From: Hyaloperonospora brassicae
Lineage: Eukaryota > Oomycota > Peronosporomycetes > Peronosporales > Peronosporaceae
NCBI GenBank assembly: GCA_947650285.1
Contig: CANTFL010000090.1
Coordinates: forward strand, 992,001-1,056,000
DNA length: 64,000 nt
Direction: 5' to 3'
In this document: piece by piece, positions 48,028 to 57,571 of the stretch
Position numbering within the stretch: position 1 is the stretch's first letter
How the letters are laid out: every line of letters starts with the position of its first letter
Program-made: the position numbers and the translations under genes
Notes under the pieces: generated by a model
What the model saw: only the letters and a program-made list of their open reading frames with translations
Databases searched by the model: none
What the model was told of the DNA's origin: nothing

Positions 48028-51000
48028 ATGGACACACTCGGGGCCGCCAAAGGCCATCGCAAGCCCAAGGCCGGCGCGAAGGTGAACAAACAGAAGCGCA
48101 AAGCGTTCGAGAAGCAGAAGAAGGCGCAGCCGTCCCTCGCTGAGCAACGCAAGAACCCCAAGGCTTTTGGCGTCGCGAAGGCTGGGCGGGCGCGCAAGAC
48201 CATTCAGCGCAACTTGGACCGTGCCCATCGGAAAGAGTATGTCCCGCAACAGGATCGTGGCGAAGAGCTGCCACCGCCGATCTCAGTGGTGGTCATGGGT
48301 CCACCTGGCAGTGGCAAGAGCACTGTCATCCGTTCGCTAGTCAAGCGGTACACACGCCACAATCTCGTGGACGTGAAAGGTCCGGTGACGGTTGTAAGCG
48401 GCAAAGACCGTCGGATCACTTTTTTCGAGTGTCCGAATGATTTGAACGCAATGATTGACTTGGCCAAGATTGCAGACCTCGTGCTGCTGCTCGTGGACGC
48501 GAGCTTTGGCTTTGAGATGGAGACATTCGAGTTCCTCAACATCCTCCAAGTGTCGGGCTTTCCCAAAGTGATGGGCATCTTGACGCACTTGGATGGGTTC
48601 AAAAAGAACAAGAGTCTGCGCAAGACGAAGAAGCGACTGAAAGCGCGATTCTGGACGGAAATCTACCAAGGAGCCAAGTTGTTTTACTTTTCGGGGATTG
48701 CTGCCGCCAAGTACCCGAAAGGCGAGATCAACAATTTGTCGCTGTATATTTCGAGGATGAAGTTTCGACCGCTCACGTGGCGCAATTCGCATCCGTACAT
48801 GCTCGCCGACCGGTTCGAGGACGTTACACCACCGGACGATATCCAGCGCAATCCACTGACGGATCGACGGGTGACGTTGTATGGCTATTTGCGAGGAACG
48901 CACTTGAAACCTGGTATGAAGATGCACATTGCAGGTGCGGGGGATTTCTATATGGATAGCGTGACTGCAATGCCTGACCCATGCACGATGCCATCAAGTA
49001 AGAAGAGCGCAGACGGGACCGTGAAGAAGAAACACTTGACGCAAAAGGACACGCTGTTGTACGCGCCAATGTCGGATGTTGGCAGCATTATGTTCGATAA
49101 GGATGCCATGTACATTAATTTGAGCCAGCTAAACTACACGAACCCGGATACTGGTGATGTCGTGGCCGACGAGCGAGATGTAGACGACGTAGATGGCACG
49201 ACTAAGAACGGCATACGCATTGGACTGGGTGGTGAAGGCGTGGAAATGGTTCAGACGATGCAGAAGATGAACGTTGGTCTCGATGAGAGGCTGCGGGGTG
49301 CCAGTTTGTCGCTTTTCAAAGGCACTGCTGCAATTCGTGCGGACGAAGTGGACAGCGAGGAGGACGAAGAGGAACGGAGTAGCGACGATGGCGATGACGA
49401 TAGCGAAGATAGTGAAGACGGTGACGATGACAATGAAGATGGACAGCCAACTGTTGGCAACCCGAAAGAGGTTCTTGCTCGTGACAGCTCTGGCCGGATG
49501 CGTCGACGAGCAGTCTTCGACGAAAGCGAAGAGTCAAGTAATGTAGTGAAGGGGGGTGTGGTTTCCGACTCAGATGACGACAGCGACGACGAAGATGTCG
49601 AGGAGGAGGAGGAAGAAGAAGAAGAAGAAGGAGAGCAAGTGGTCACCGAAGAGCAGTCGAAGCTGCGGTGGAAGGAGGACATGGTGTCTCGTGCCGCTGC
49701 CAACTTCTTTGAGCGTGAGCAGGCTGATGTGAACCTGATGGAGCTCGTGTACGGTGAGCGCCAGAAGTTGCACATCACTGAGCGCGAATTGGAAAACGAG
49801 GGAGAAGCCAAGACGAGCAAGCATGCTACAGAGGGTGACAGCGACGATGACGACAACAACTTCTTTCGTCTAAAGCGCAAGTCGGATGCGTTGGGATTGT
49901 CGTCATCATCGTCCGAACGATACAACGCTATCAACGCAATGGATTGCTCACGCTTGCACTCGGACTCTTCTGGAGATGCGCGTGACTGGACTAACGCTGA
50001 TATCCTCGAGAGCATTCGTGACCGATTCGTGACTGGATCGTGGAAACGTGTGAGCAAAAAGAGCAGCAGCGACGACGACGAGGAGGATGTCGACGATGTT
50101 GATGCTGATCCCTTGAACGATGACGATATGGATGGCTCGTTTGAAGATTTGGAGAGCGGAACGGTCCACACGGGTGCCGGTAGTGAACGAAACGATGGCA
50201 GCGACAGCAACATAGGTGGCGAGGGCGATGTGAATGAGGAAGAGACCGATGAAAGCATTCGCGAACGTCTTCGTGCGCAGAAAGCAGCGAAGCAGACTAT
50301 CGTGGACAATGACGACTACGTCGAAGTAGGTGGCCGCACGATAAACAAGAATGACGAAGATGAAGAAGTGACCGAGGTCATGGTCGAAGCAAAGCGTCTT
50401 CGCGAAGAGCAGGCAAAGCGTAATGCCGAGGAGTTTGGTGAAGAAGGCGAGGACATGCGCTTGCAGCTAGAGGGCTTTCGTAACGGACTTTACGTTCGAA
50501 TCGAGTTTTCAGGCGTGCCCGCTGAATTTGCTCGACACTATGATCCGACGAACCCGATCGTTGTGGGCGGATTGCCGAACATGGAAGACGTACTTGGGCT
50601 CGTGCGGATGCGCTTCAAGAAGCACCGTTGGCACAGGAAGATACTGAAAACCAACGACCCGCTCGTCTTTTCTATCGGCTGGCGACGATTCCAGAGTTTG
50701 CCTCTGTACTCTATCGAAGACACGAACGAGCGTCATCGTTATCTGAAGTACACACCGGAGCACATGCATTGCCACGCCACGATTTTCGGCCCAATGTGTC
50801 CTCCCAACACGGGTGTGCTGGCTTTTCAGACACTGGCAAACAACGTGGACGGGTTTCGTGTCAGTGGCACTGGCGTGGTATTGGAGCTGGACCACAAGTT
50901 TGATGTCGTGAAGAAGCTCAAGTTGATTGGTACGCCGAGCAAGATTCACAAGAACACTGCCTTCATCAAGGGCATGTTCAACACGGACTTGGAAGTCGCC

Positions 51001-51675
51001 AAGTTTGAGGGTGCTAGCGTTCGCACAGTGAGTGGTGTGCGAGGGCGCATTAAAAAGGCACTTCGCGGCGAGAAGGGTGACTTCCGAGCTACCTTTGAGG
51101 ACAAGATTCTGAAGAGTGACCTCGTGTTTTGTCGCACTTGGGTACCTGTGGAGCCCAAGCAGTTGTACAATCCGGTGACGTCGCTGCTCACAAACGTCAG
51201 GGGCTCAAGCAAAAGTACATTGGGACTTATGAAGACCACGTACGAGCTGCGCAAGGAACAAAAGCTGGCCGTTCCTGTCAACCCGGATTCTCTGTACAAA
51301 CCTATCGTGCGCACGGGGCGCAAATTTGCGGCACTGAGGGTACCCAAGAAGCTGCAGGCCGATTTGCCATTTGCCAGCAAGCCCAAAGAAGACAAGAAGA
51401 AGGGGGCCAAGAAGGGATATCTAGCAAGTCGAGCAGTGGTGCTCGAGCCCGAGGAGAAGAAGAAGTATGGTTTCTTGCTGCGCGTGAATACTGTAAGACG
51501 TGATCGAGAAGCTACACGCAAGGAACGACAGAGTCAACGAAATGCTGAGGGCCTGAAGCGGAAGCAGCGCGAAGAGATGCAGTTTGAGAGCGTGCACAAA
51601 GCCGAAAAGAAGGCCAAGTATCGGGCCGAGGGCAAGGACGCTGCTTACCGTGCGAAGAAGACAGCAGCGCATTGA
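48028..51675 (+). CDS. BMS1: Ribosome biogenesis GTPase BMS1
   Basis: This is a single uninterrupted exon of 1215 residues, within the family range (about 1180-1280). BMS1 is a nucleolar GTPase of the small-subunit processome. It delivers Rcl1 to pre-ribosomes for 18S rRNA maturation. The N-terminus is Lys-rich ([19 protein letters not shown]). The P-loop GPPGSGKST is at about residues 91-99, followed by [28 protein letters not shown] switch sequence and ILTHLD. An AARP2CN-type region follows ([19 protein letters not shown]). Long acidic Asp/Glu/Ser tracts occupy about residues 445-540 and 655-790. The conserved C-terminal domain contains [39 protein letters not shown] and [15 protein letters not shown], and the tail is basic. 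The first 78 codons lie in the duplication arm. Confidence 0.97.
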   Translation: MDTLGAAKGHRKPKAGAKVNKQKRKAFEKQKKAQPSLAEQRKNPKAFGVAKAGRARKTIQRNLDRAHRKEYVPQQDRGEELPPPISVVVMGPPGSGKSTVIRSLVKRYTRHNLVDVKGPVTVVSGKDRRITFFECPNDLNAMIDLAKIADLVLLLVDASFGFEMETFEFLNILQVSGFPKVMGILTHLDGFKKNKSLRKTKKRLKARFWTEIYQGAKLFYFSGIAAAKYPKGEINNLSLYISRMKFRPLTWRNSHPYMLADRFEDVTPPDDIQRNPLTDRRVTLYGYLRGTHLKPGMKMHIAGAGDFYMDSVTAMPDPCTMPSSKKSADGTVKKKHLTQKDTLLYAPMSDVGSIMFDKDAMYINLSQLNYTNPDTGDVVADERDVDDVDGTTKNGIRIGLGGEGVEMVQTMQKMNVGLDERLRGASLSLFKGTAAIRADEVDSEEDEEERSSDDGDDDSEDSEDGDDDNEDGQPTVGNPKEVLARDSSGRMRRRAVFDESEESSNVVKGGVVSDSDDDSDDEDVEEEEEEEEEEGEQVVTEEQSKLRWKEDMVSRAAANFFEREQADVNLMELVYGERQKLHITERELENEGEAKTSKHATEGDSDDDDNNFFRLKRKSDALGLSSSSSERYNAINAMDCSRLHSDSSGDARDWTNADILESIRDRFVTGSWKRVSKKSSSDDDEEDVDDVDADPLNDDDMDGSFEDLESGTVHTGAGSERNDGSDSNIGGEGDVNEEETDESIRERLRAQKAAKQTIVDNDDYVEVGGRTINKNDEDEEVTEVMVEAKRLREEQAKRNAEEFGEEGEDMRLQLEGFRNGLYVRIEFSGVPAEFARHYDPTNPIVVGGLPNMEDVLGLVRMRFKKHRWHRKILKTNDPLVFSIGWRRFQSLPLYSIEDTNERHRYLKYTPEHMHCHATIFGPMCPPNTGVLAFQTLANNVDGFRVSGTGVVLELDHKFDVVKKLKLIGTPSKIHKNTAFIKGMFNTDLEVAKFEGASVRTVSGVRGRIKKALRGEKGDFRATFEDKILKSDLVFCRTWVPVEPKQLYNPVTSLLTNVRGSSKSTLGLMKTTYELRKEQKLAVPVNPDSLYKPIVRTGRKFAALRVPKKLQADLPFASKPKEDKKKGAKKGYLASRAVVLEPEEKKKYGFLLRVNTVRRDREATRKERQSQRNAEGLKRKQREEMQFESVHKAEKKAKYRAEGKDAAYRAKKTAAH

Positions 51676-52244
51676 GTCAAAGGCGGCATAGGCAATATAC
51701 GCACGACATTTGGTTCGCGTTGATTCATTGAGATTGTGTTCACTTGGTGAACCGACACACGAGTCACTTGCTCGTTCCAGCGCATTCCTATGTGTTACTG
51801 CTCTCTCAAACAAGCAGCACCCTATCGTGCGATGCGATACAATAGGATCGAGGAGAGATGTGACCCGAGTCTTGGTCAGGTGTCGGTTCAAACGAAGCAA
51901 CATCTTCTATACTCCGCAGTCATTTTGTGGTGGACAGAATAGCGCTCAATCTGCTTGACCACTAGTGATGCGGTCGGCAGATTCCATCTTGCAAGAGTCA
52001 GTCGCGTGAGAACGTCTCAGGCCCTTTCTTGCGTCTTCGAGACAACGGATGGGGAAAGACATCGCTCGATAGCAATGTGGCGGTCTGGACATTGATCAAA
52101 CGTACGCTTCGAAATGGTTAGTGAGCCAACGTAAGTAACGAAGATCAATATGTGAGGCCAGAGCATCGGTGGGCTAAAGAATAACGTGTAGTTGCAGTGA
52201 TAGCTTCGGATGCAGCAAGCGTTTCGACAGCATCGAACGCCGGT
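51676..52244. other. Convergent intergenic region, no gene
   Basis: It lies between the stop codons of BMS1 and the RRM gene. No motif was recognised. Confidence 0.6.
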
Positions 52245-53132
52245 CTACTCCACGCCGTCTGTCTGTCGAAACCGCTTCAGGATCCCCATAAAGAATGCCT
52301 TGCGGTTGTTGACGCGGTCACTCACACATCGGTTGTACTCTTCCAGTGCGTTCTTTGCCGTTTCGTAGTCAAACCATGACAAGAAGTCGATCATGCGATC
52401 ATCCACGTCTTCCTGCTGGAGGTTGTACTGTGGCCCATCAATGTGTTTCTGGATCAACGCCTTGGTCTTTTCCACCTGAACACTGCTCTGCTTCTTCCTC
52501 AATTCGTCAATCTTGCTCCGTCGGTTCTCAGACTTGTTGCCACCACCGCTGGCCGTCAACTCGACATTGATTCGACGTCCCTGCAGCAACGTGTGATGAC
52601 GCGAGAGCGCTGCCCCTAATGCTTTGCTGTCCTTCACCTCAATGAACGCCAGGCCCCTGAACTTCTTGGTCTTCTCGTCCGTCAACATGCGCAGCTTAAT
52701 GTCACCTGCTTCGGCAAAGTGTTTCCGGATCATGCCTTCTGTCGCCCGAAACGGCAACTGCCCTACAAACAGCGTCAAGTGGATACTCTTTGGAGCACCC
52801 TTCTCCTCGTCTCGTCCATGCGCTTGCACTGCCCCCTCCTCCTCCTCCTCCTTCTTCTTCGTCGTCATCGTCGTCGTCGTCGCTTTCTGTCGCTTCTTCT
52901 GCAATGGTTTCGCCTCGTCCAGTCGCTTGCGCTTTTCTATTGCCACACGCCGCTCGTGTTTGTCATCGCTCGGCGTTGCTGGAGCCACTTTGTCCGCCGC
53001 GTCTTCGGCAGACCCGGCAATCGACTGTTTTGTGCCTTCTTCTAGACTCCGGCCATGTCCCTTCTCTTCCTGCTGTCGTTGCTGCTCGCGCAGGAGTCGG
53101 CGGCGCTGCTTGGCGTTCAGCTTTGTATCCAT
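52245..53132 (-). CDS. RRM-domain RNA-binding protein, probably nucleolar
   Basis: This single exon of 295 residues starts MDTKLNAKQRRRLLREQQ; an in-frame GTG lies further upstream but this is the first ATG. Residues 1-110 are Lys/Arg/Glu-rich with possible nuclear signals (KKRQK) and a Glu-rich run. One RRM follows with RNP2 (LFVGQLP) and RNP1 (KFRGLAFIEV), ending INVELTASGGG. The C-terminal ~80 residues contain DDRMIDFLSWFDYETAKNAL and NRKAFFMGILKRFR. The layout resembles Nop6-like and plant nucleolin-like RRM proteins of ribosome assembly, but the exact orthologue was not fixed. It is convergent with BMS1. Confidence 0.8.
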   Translation of the reverse strand: MDTKLNAKQRRRLLREQQRQQEEKGHGRSLEEGTKQSIAGSAEDAADKVAPATPSDDKHERRVAIEKRKRLDEAKPLQKKRQKATTTTMTTKKKEEEEEGAVQAHGRDEEKGAPKSIHLTLFVGQLPFRATEGMIRKHFAEAGDIKLRMLTDEKTKKFRGLAFIEVKDSKALGAALSRHHTLLQGRRINVELTASGGGNKSENRRSKIDELRKKQSSVQVEKTKALIQKHIDGPQYNLQQEDVDDRMIDFLSWFDYETAKNALEEYNRCVSDRVNNRKAFFMGILKRFRQTDGVE

Positions 53133-53993
53133 CGCGCTCGATGGTCGCACTGCCTGCAAAGGCACTCGTTGGGTAACCGATTGGTTGGCCAGCAGCGATT
53201 TGCAATACTATGTAACCCGTCGTTGCGATTTGCTGGTCGGGTCAGGTGCGTGGGGGAACCCCCAAAGCTTTCGAGTACCAAATCCGTCGCAGCTTTAGCA
53301 GCGAGAGATCCGATTGCAACGGCCGAGTGGAAGAGCACCGCGGACGGAGTTGTTGCGATGTCGCCTTCGTTTGCTGTATCGAAGCGGACGAGCGACGAAT
53401 CGTTTGGTCGACTGTCTGCTGTACGGGATCGAGTCGTGAGTACGTGTCGAAAACGCTTTGAACACCACACATAGCAATTCAGGTCCATAAGCGCTCTGCT
53501 CTGAGACTAATGGACCAATTCGGGTCCCACGTATGCTGTCGAAAACGCTTTGGTGCGGTCTGTCAAGCAGCGACGTTTCCTGCGAGTGGCACTCAGCCTC
53601 AAAAGTGCGTTCGCTGCGGAACGGCCAAAGATGAATTGCCACGAAGGAGCTATACCTACAACATACGCGAAATGCACATCATGGGCTCACCCCCTTACAG
53701 GACTCGTTTCGACGTCAACACTTCACATCGTTCGGCCTGGCCATGCGTTTACGTTCAATGTACTGCTTTAACTGCTCGTCGGCCCGACGATTTAACCGTC
53801 GCGATTGGTACCGTTTGGTGAACTTGTAGACTGTTTGCACACACCATTTCGAACCAGCACGCGTTCGGACACGCCCTTATTTGTACGACCGCCGACCGCC
53901 ACCCGTCGTGCACACAAATCTGCTCGTCGTGGAAAAAGACCCACCCACCCACCCACCCGCGCCAGCCAATCATAGCCAACCAACTTGTCCAGC
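53133..53993. other. Divergent intergenic region with CCCA microsatellite
   Basis: It separates the RRM gene from the hAT-derived gene. A short (CCCA)n run lies at about 53940-53958. No gene was recognised. Confidence 0.6.
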
Positions 53994-56186
53994 ATGAGCG
54001 CAGACGCCCGCGCCCCACTGGACGCGCCTCGACGTCCTCGCGGCCGCCCGCCCAGTCGCTCGTGGGCGTTCTTTACGACTGTAGTTGAGCCGCAGAAACT
54101 GTCGTCGGCCGTCTGCCGCCACTGCAACGAGTTGGTGCACCATCGCCATAAATGGGGCCAAGCGCGGACCCATTTGATGAAATGTCCCCAATTCCTGCAG
54201 CTCATGGACACAATTCCAGCCAATGAGAAGCCCGAGTGGTTTCTGGCCGAAACGAGTCGCCGGCACCACGTGGGGCTGAGTCAGCCGAAAAAGCCGACAT
54301 TTGTGAACTCGGGGTTTCCGACTTATCAGGTATCACAGGATTGCACCTATGCGGCGTCGCCCGTATCAGCGTTGACACTCCTGCCGCCACTGACGATGGA
54401 AACTCGGGACCATTTATCCGGACGACGGCCACTTGGACGTGAGAGCAGAGCACTGGAAGAAAAAGTGGCTATGCATTTGTTCACGACAATGTCAATGGAA
54501 CAGATTGTGGACAGACGGGCCAATCTTTCCTACTTGACGGCCGCACTGCAAACATGCGGTCAGGAAATTGGGTTTCCAGATCCCGAGAAGCTCATGACGG
54601 AGTTACTCGACCGCTGTGTCGAACAGGTGAACCAACGGGTCGAAGCTTTTTTTCAGGCCGAGTTGCTCCCTGCGACGTTGTTGCTGGATGTGACAACCAC
54701 AACAACCACAACCACAACAACCACAACAACGTCAGACGGGACGACTGCTCGGGTGGTGCATTACATGACGAGCTCGGCCAGTTTCGAAAAGTATCCAATG
54801 TACTTGGAATCGGTCGTTGCTCGAAACAGTGAACAAGAGCGAATTGACGCGGACTGGAGGGCAACGGATGTGGCCCGCGTGGTGGACAAGCTGTCGCACG
54901 CTGTTGCTGGATGTGTCATGGCCTGTTCGTCGCCAGAGAGCCAACAAGTGCGTGGGTTGCTGGAAAAGAAGTACCCGGGTATGTACTTTTATGGATGCAT
55001 GCGGGACGCATTGTGGTCTCTCGTTTGCGACATTTTCACGGCCAGAGGTACAAGCGCGAACCAGTGCGACAGCGTATCGATGCCGTTTGTTCAGGAGATG
55101 CAACGCTTTGCCCTACAGTGCAAAGACCTGACATTCTTTCTGCCACCGTCAAGCGATGAACTCACGCTTGACATGGCCGCGGAAAGCTGCAAGACCGTCA
55201 TCCATGTGTCTCTGACACGGCGCTTGACTGTTGAAGAAGCCTTTTTTGCCATTCTACAGGCTGAAGCCTTCTTGGATAACGACACTGGGTTGCATGCGCA
55301 CTTGCGTGCTGGCTCGAATGGACACGATTCAGGTGCGTTGAGCTTTGCCCATGATCAGGCCACTGTCGGTCGTCTACAGACTGAGCTGATCGGAGTTGTG
55401 CGCAGTTCACAATTTGTGCAAACGCTGCGCAAATTCTTGGACGTGTTGCGTCCTGTCCACAAACTACTACAATCGTTGGATGGCGGTGCCAATGCGACGT
55501 CGTTGCTCCTTTCTGAGGTGCGTTCCTGTTTCTCGAGGCTTGAGCAACAGTATGCATCGAGTACGCGACTCTTGCCGGAAGAGAAGGGAGTTTTGCAAGC
55601 ACTCGTGCGACAACGACAGGAGAACATTATGGGTCCGGCACATCACCTGGCACCCCTGTTAGACCCGGTGTTGCTGGGCGGGAACTTGCCGGTGAACACG
55701 AAAGCGGATATGGAGCACAAGCTGGTATCTTCGCTTCGTGCCGATGGCACTTCTCTATCTGATGTGGAGAAACAAGTATTGCGTGCTCAGTATATGGACT
55801 TCAGGAAGTTTGCCATGAGTCTGAAGACCAGCAGCAAAGCAGAGACACTTGGTTTCCGCTTATCGAAAGAGCGCAGATTACTTCCGTTGCAATTCTGGCT
55901 CACCGACGGTACCAGGTGGCCAGTGTTACAGACCATTGCCTGCCGTGTCTTTGTCATGCCAGTGTGCACGGTCAGTTCATCACGTGTATTTTCTGAAGCA
56001 AATGTGGCCCTGCGGTCTCTTTGGCAACAGTCAGACTTTCCCTCTCGCGATAAACTAGCGTATGTGCGAGTCAACACGCACCAACTGGACGTGGCTGAAA
56101 CGGTTGGAAGTTCGCTGGCGATGGAGACGCAGAAGCCGCAGACTGAGATAAATACGACCGATATTACAGCTTCCATGGTGGTGTGA
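53994..56186 (+). CDS. hAT-transposase-derived protein with BED-type zinc finger (730 aa), possibly domesticated
   Basis: This intact single-exon frame starts at the ATG MSADARAP. The N-terminus has an AT-hook-like RPRGRPPSRSW. A BED-type zinc finger follows, with CRHC and a later H-x4-C in THLMKC. The C-terminal region carries the hAT dimerisation block: FWLTDGTRWPVLQTIACRVF, then MPVCTVSSSRVFSEANVALR and KLAYVRVN. The usual first catalytic motif (Asp-Gly-Trp-like) is replaced by LLLDV followed by a run of 13 Thr encoded by an ACA/ACC microsatellite (about 54697-54738). The Trp is missing, so transposition activity is doubtful. No terminal inverted repeats or target duplication were seen. 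A long frame without stops combined with a degraded catalytic motif suggests either host co-option or a recently inactive element. Confidence 0.75.
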   Translation: MSADARAPLDAPRRPRGRPPSRSWAFFTTVVEPQKLSSAVCRHCNELVHHRHKWGQARTHLMKCPQFLQLMDTIPANEKPEWFLAETSRRHHVGLSQPKKPTFVNSGFPTYQVSQDCTYAASPVSALTLLPPLTMETRDHLSGRRPLGRESRALEEKVAMHLFTTMSMEQIVDRRANLSYLTAALQTCGQEIGFPDPEKLMTELLDRCVEQVNQRVEAFFQAELLPATLLLDVTTTTTTTTTTTTTSDGTTARVVHYMTSSASFEKYPMYLESVVARNSEQERIDADWRATDVARVVDKLSHAVAGCVMACSSPESQQVRGLLEKKYPGMYFYGCMRDALWSLVCDIFTARGTSANQCDSVSMPFVQEMQRFALQCKDLTFFLPPSSDELTLDMAAESCKTVIHVSLTRRLTVEEAFFAILQAEAFLDNDTGLHAHLRAGSNGHDSGALSFAHDQATVGRLQTELIGVVRSSQFVQTLRKFLDVLRPVHKLLQSLDGGANATSLLLSEVRSCFSRLEQQYASSTRLLPEEKGVLQALVRQRQENIMGPAHHLAPLLDPVLLGGNLPVNTKADMEHKLVSSLRADGTSLSDVEKQVLRAQYMDFRKFAMSLKTSSKAETLGFRLSKERRLLPLQFWLTDGTRWPVLQTIACRVFVMPVCTVSSSRVFSEANVALRSLWQQSDFPSRDKLAYVRVNTHQLDVAETVGSSLAMETQKPQTEINTTDITASMVV

Positions 56187-56806
56187 TTCCCGCCAACAAC
56201 CCCGAATAAACCACCGCCGAACATGGGCTACTACGAAACTCGTTGACGACTGATCTGTTCCCATTTGCGTTTTCTGCATACGTCGTCATTGTCCATTGTC
56301 GTCTACTCTTTCCAGACATCCACCTGTCTTGCTAAGCTGATGCCACGTCCATGTACGACTTGCAGAGCTTCGGACGCGAGAGAAAATGGTACTTCCCACA
56401 CACTTGCAGATCACTTCATGTCAAGACGGCATTGGCCACTGCCGGTCACGAGAACGACAGAACCGCACGAGAAAGCAAGGCAGCGATGTGGTAGCGTATC
56501 GCTAATCCTCACGACTTCGTTTATGGGTTGATGCAACTGACGTGCGCTCGCTAGATGCTTTCATGGGCCTGAACGGCAAGATTCTCAAGAGCACACTGCT
56601 GTTCCTGTATTGTCGGATGGACTGCGTCAAAGGCGACTCGAGGCACAGTAATCGAACGGCGCTTGTTCTGCCGCGCGACTTGTCAAAATGCCGCCATTCG
56701 TGCAGTGTACCGCCCCCTGCTTGTCGAATATATCGTGAGGACAACCCGCTTGTTTTGACCTCGCCCATGGACCACCTGTTCTTTGAGTCGTGCGCCATCC
56801 CGTCGC
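56187..56806. other. Intergenic, no supported gene
   Basis: A plus-strand frame of 136 codons (56542-56952) overlaps the start of the next hypothetical gene in another phase. It shows no motif. Confidence 0.4.
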
Positions 56807-57571
56807 ATGAGCAGCAGCTGGCTCACAAGTATGAATGTGACAAAAGCACCAGCAGCAGCACAGCTCCCGAGTTCACAGTTGCATCCACCCATGACAACTG
56901 CCGACACCACCGTTCTGTGCACATGCTGTGGCGCGTTGTCAACGCTTGCTAGCCATTCTTGTCGCACAGAGCGTCGCTGCACTCGCGAGGAGACCGCAAA
57001 TGTCAAAATGAGCAGCTCGCAGCCCGCCATTTTGCGCCGACTTGGGGACTCGGACGCAGCAGCGACTGCGAGTGCAAATGATGGGCTTCCTGGCAGCCGA
57101 TCGTGTCACAAGGTCGAGTTGTACCACATGTTGCTTGCATTGTGCTACCTGGCAAAAGCCAGCAGTGATGGACGGGTGAGCTGCATCATCAAGTCGGTTC
57201 AGCCTGGCGTTCGCGTTATTGTCAGTTATGACGAACTACACGTTCACTCTGTTGCAAGCGGATTGCCTCCGCTGCCTTTTCGAGGTATTCTGATCCAATC
57301 GCTACCGCAAGCATATCGCTGTACGTGCTCTATCCGGCCTCGATCGAAAATCGTAAAAAAGGCTGCACTCAAACGCTCGCTGCTTCGGTCACGGTGGCGA
57401 ACTTTTACTGGGACTGGACGGCTAGGTGTTGTATCCTCGACAAGCAGCATGCTCTTCCATCAAGCACTACCGGTTCGGTGCATCTGCCGCGGAATAACTA
57501 TCTGTGCCTTTGCAGATATCATAACCTTGGAGGAGTCGCCAGCGCTGTGCGTAGTTGACGTTGTCGTGTGA
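56807..57571 (+). CDS. Hypothetical protein (254 aa)
   Basis: The frame starts MSSSWLTSMNV and contains a Cys-rich segment (CTCCGALSTLASHSC) that could bind a metal. A more globular part follows (VELYHMLLALCYLAKASSDG, GVRVIVSYDELHVHSV). It ends inside the 3' end of the minus-strand 845-residue gene, with a 105-bp tail-to-tail overlap. No family was recognised. Introns are possible, and the overlap means one of the two 3' ends could be misread. Confidence 0.35.
   Translation: MSSSWLTSMNVTKAPAAAQLPSSQLHPPMTTADTTVLCTCCGALSTLASHSCRTERRCTREETANVKMSSSQPAILRRLGDSDAAATASANDGLPGSRSCHKVELYHMLLALCYLAKASSDGRVSCIIKSVQPGVRVIVSYDELHVHSVASGLPPLPFRGILIQSLPQAYRCTCSIRPRSKIVKKAALKRSLLRSRWRTFTGTGRLGVVSSTSSMLFHQALPVRCICRGITICAFADIITLEESPALCVVDVVV

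Larger units (their letters stand above)
41773..48260 (+). repeat. Right arm of large inverted duplication (~6.49 kb)
   Basis: The segment is the reverse-complement partner of 24072-30624. It begins at GGACCTCCTCCGCCAATCG and ends within BMS1 codon 78 (near GATCGTGG). Gene order is 605-residue gene, effector-like pseudogene, disabled three-exon gene and complete BMS1. Because BMS1 continues past the arm, this side carries the original BMS1 junction. Confidence 0.92.

Noticed and set aside
49251..50309. 352-codon Ser-rich minus-strand frame inside BMS1
   Set aside because: It is the complement of the acidic Asp/Glu/Ser tracts of BMS1 (GA-rich codons read as Ser/Pro); a compositional shadow.
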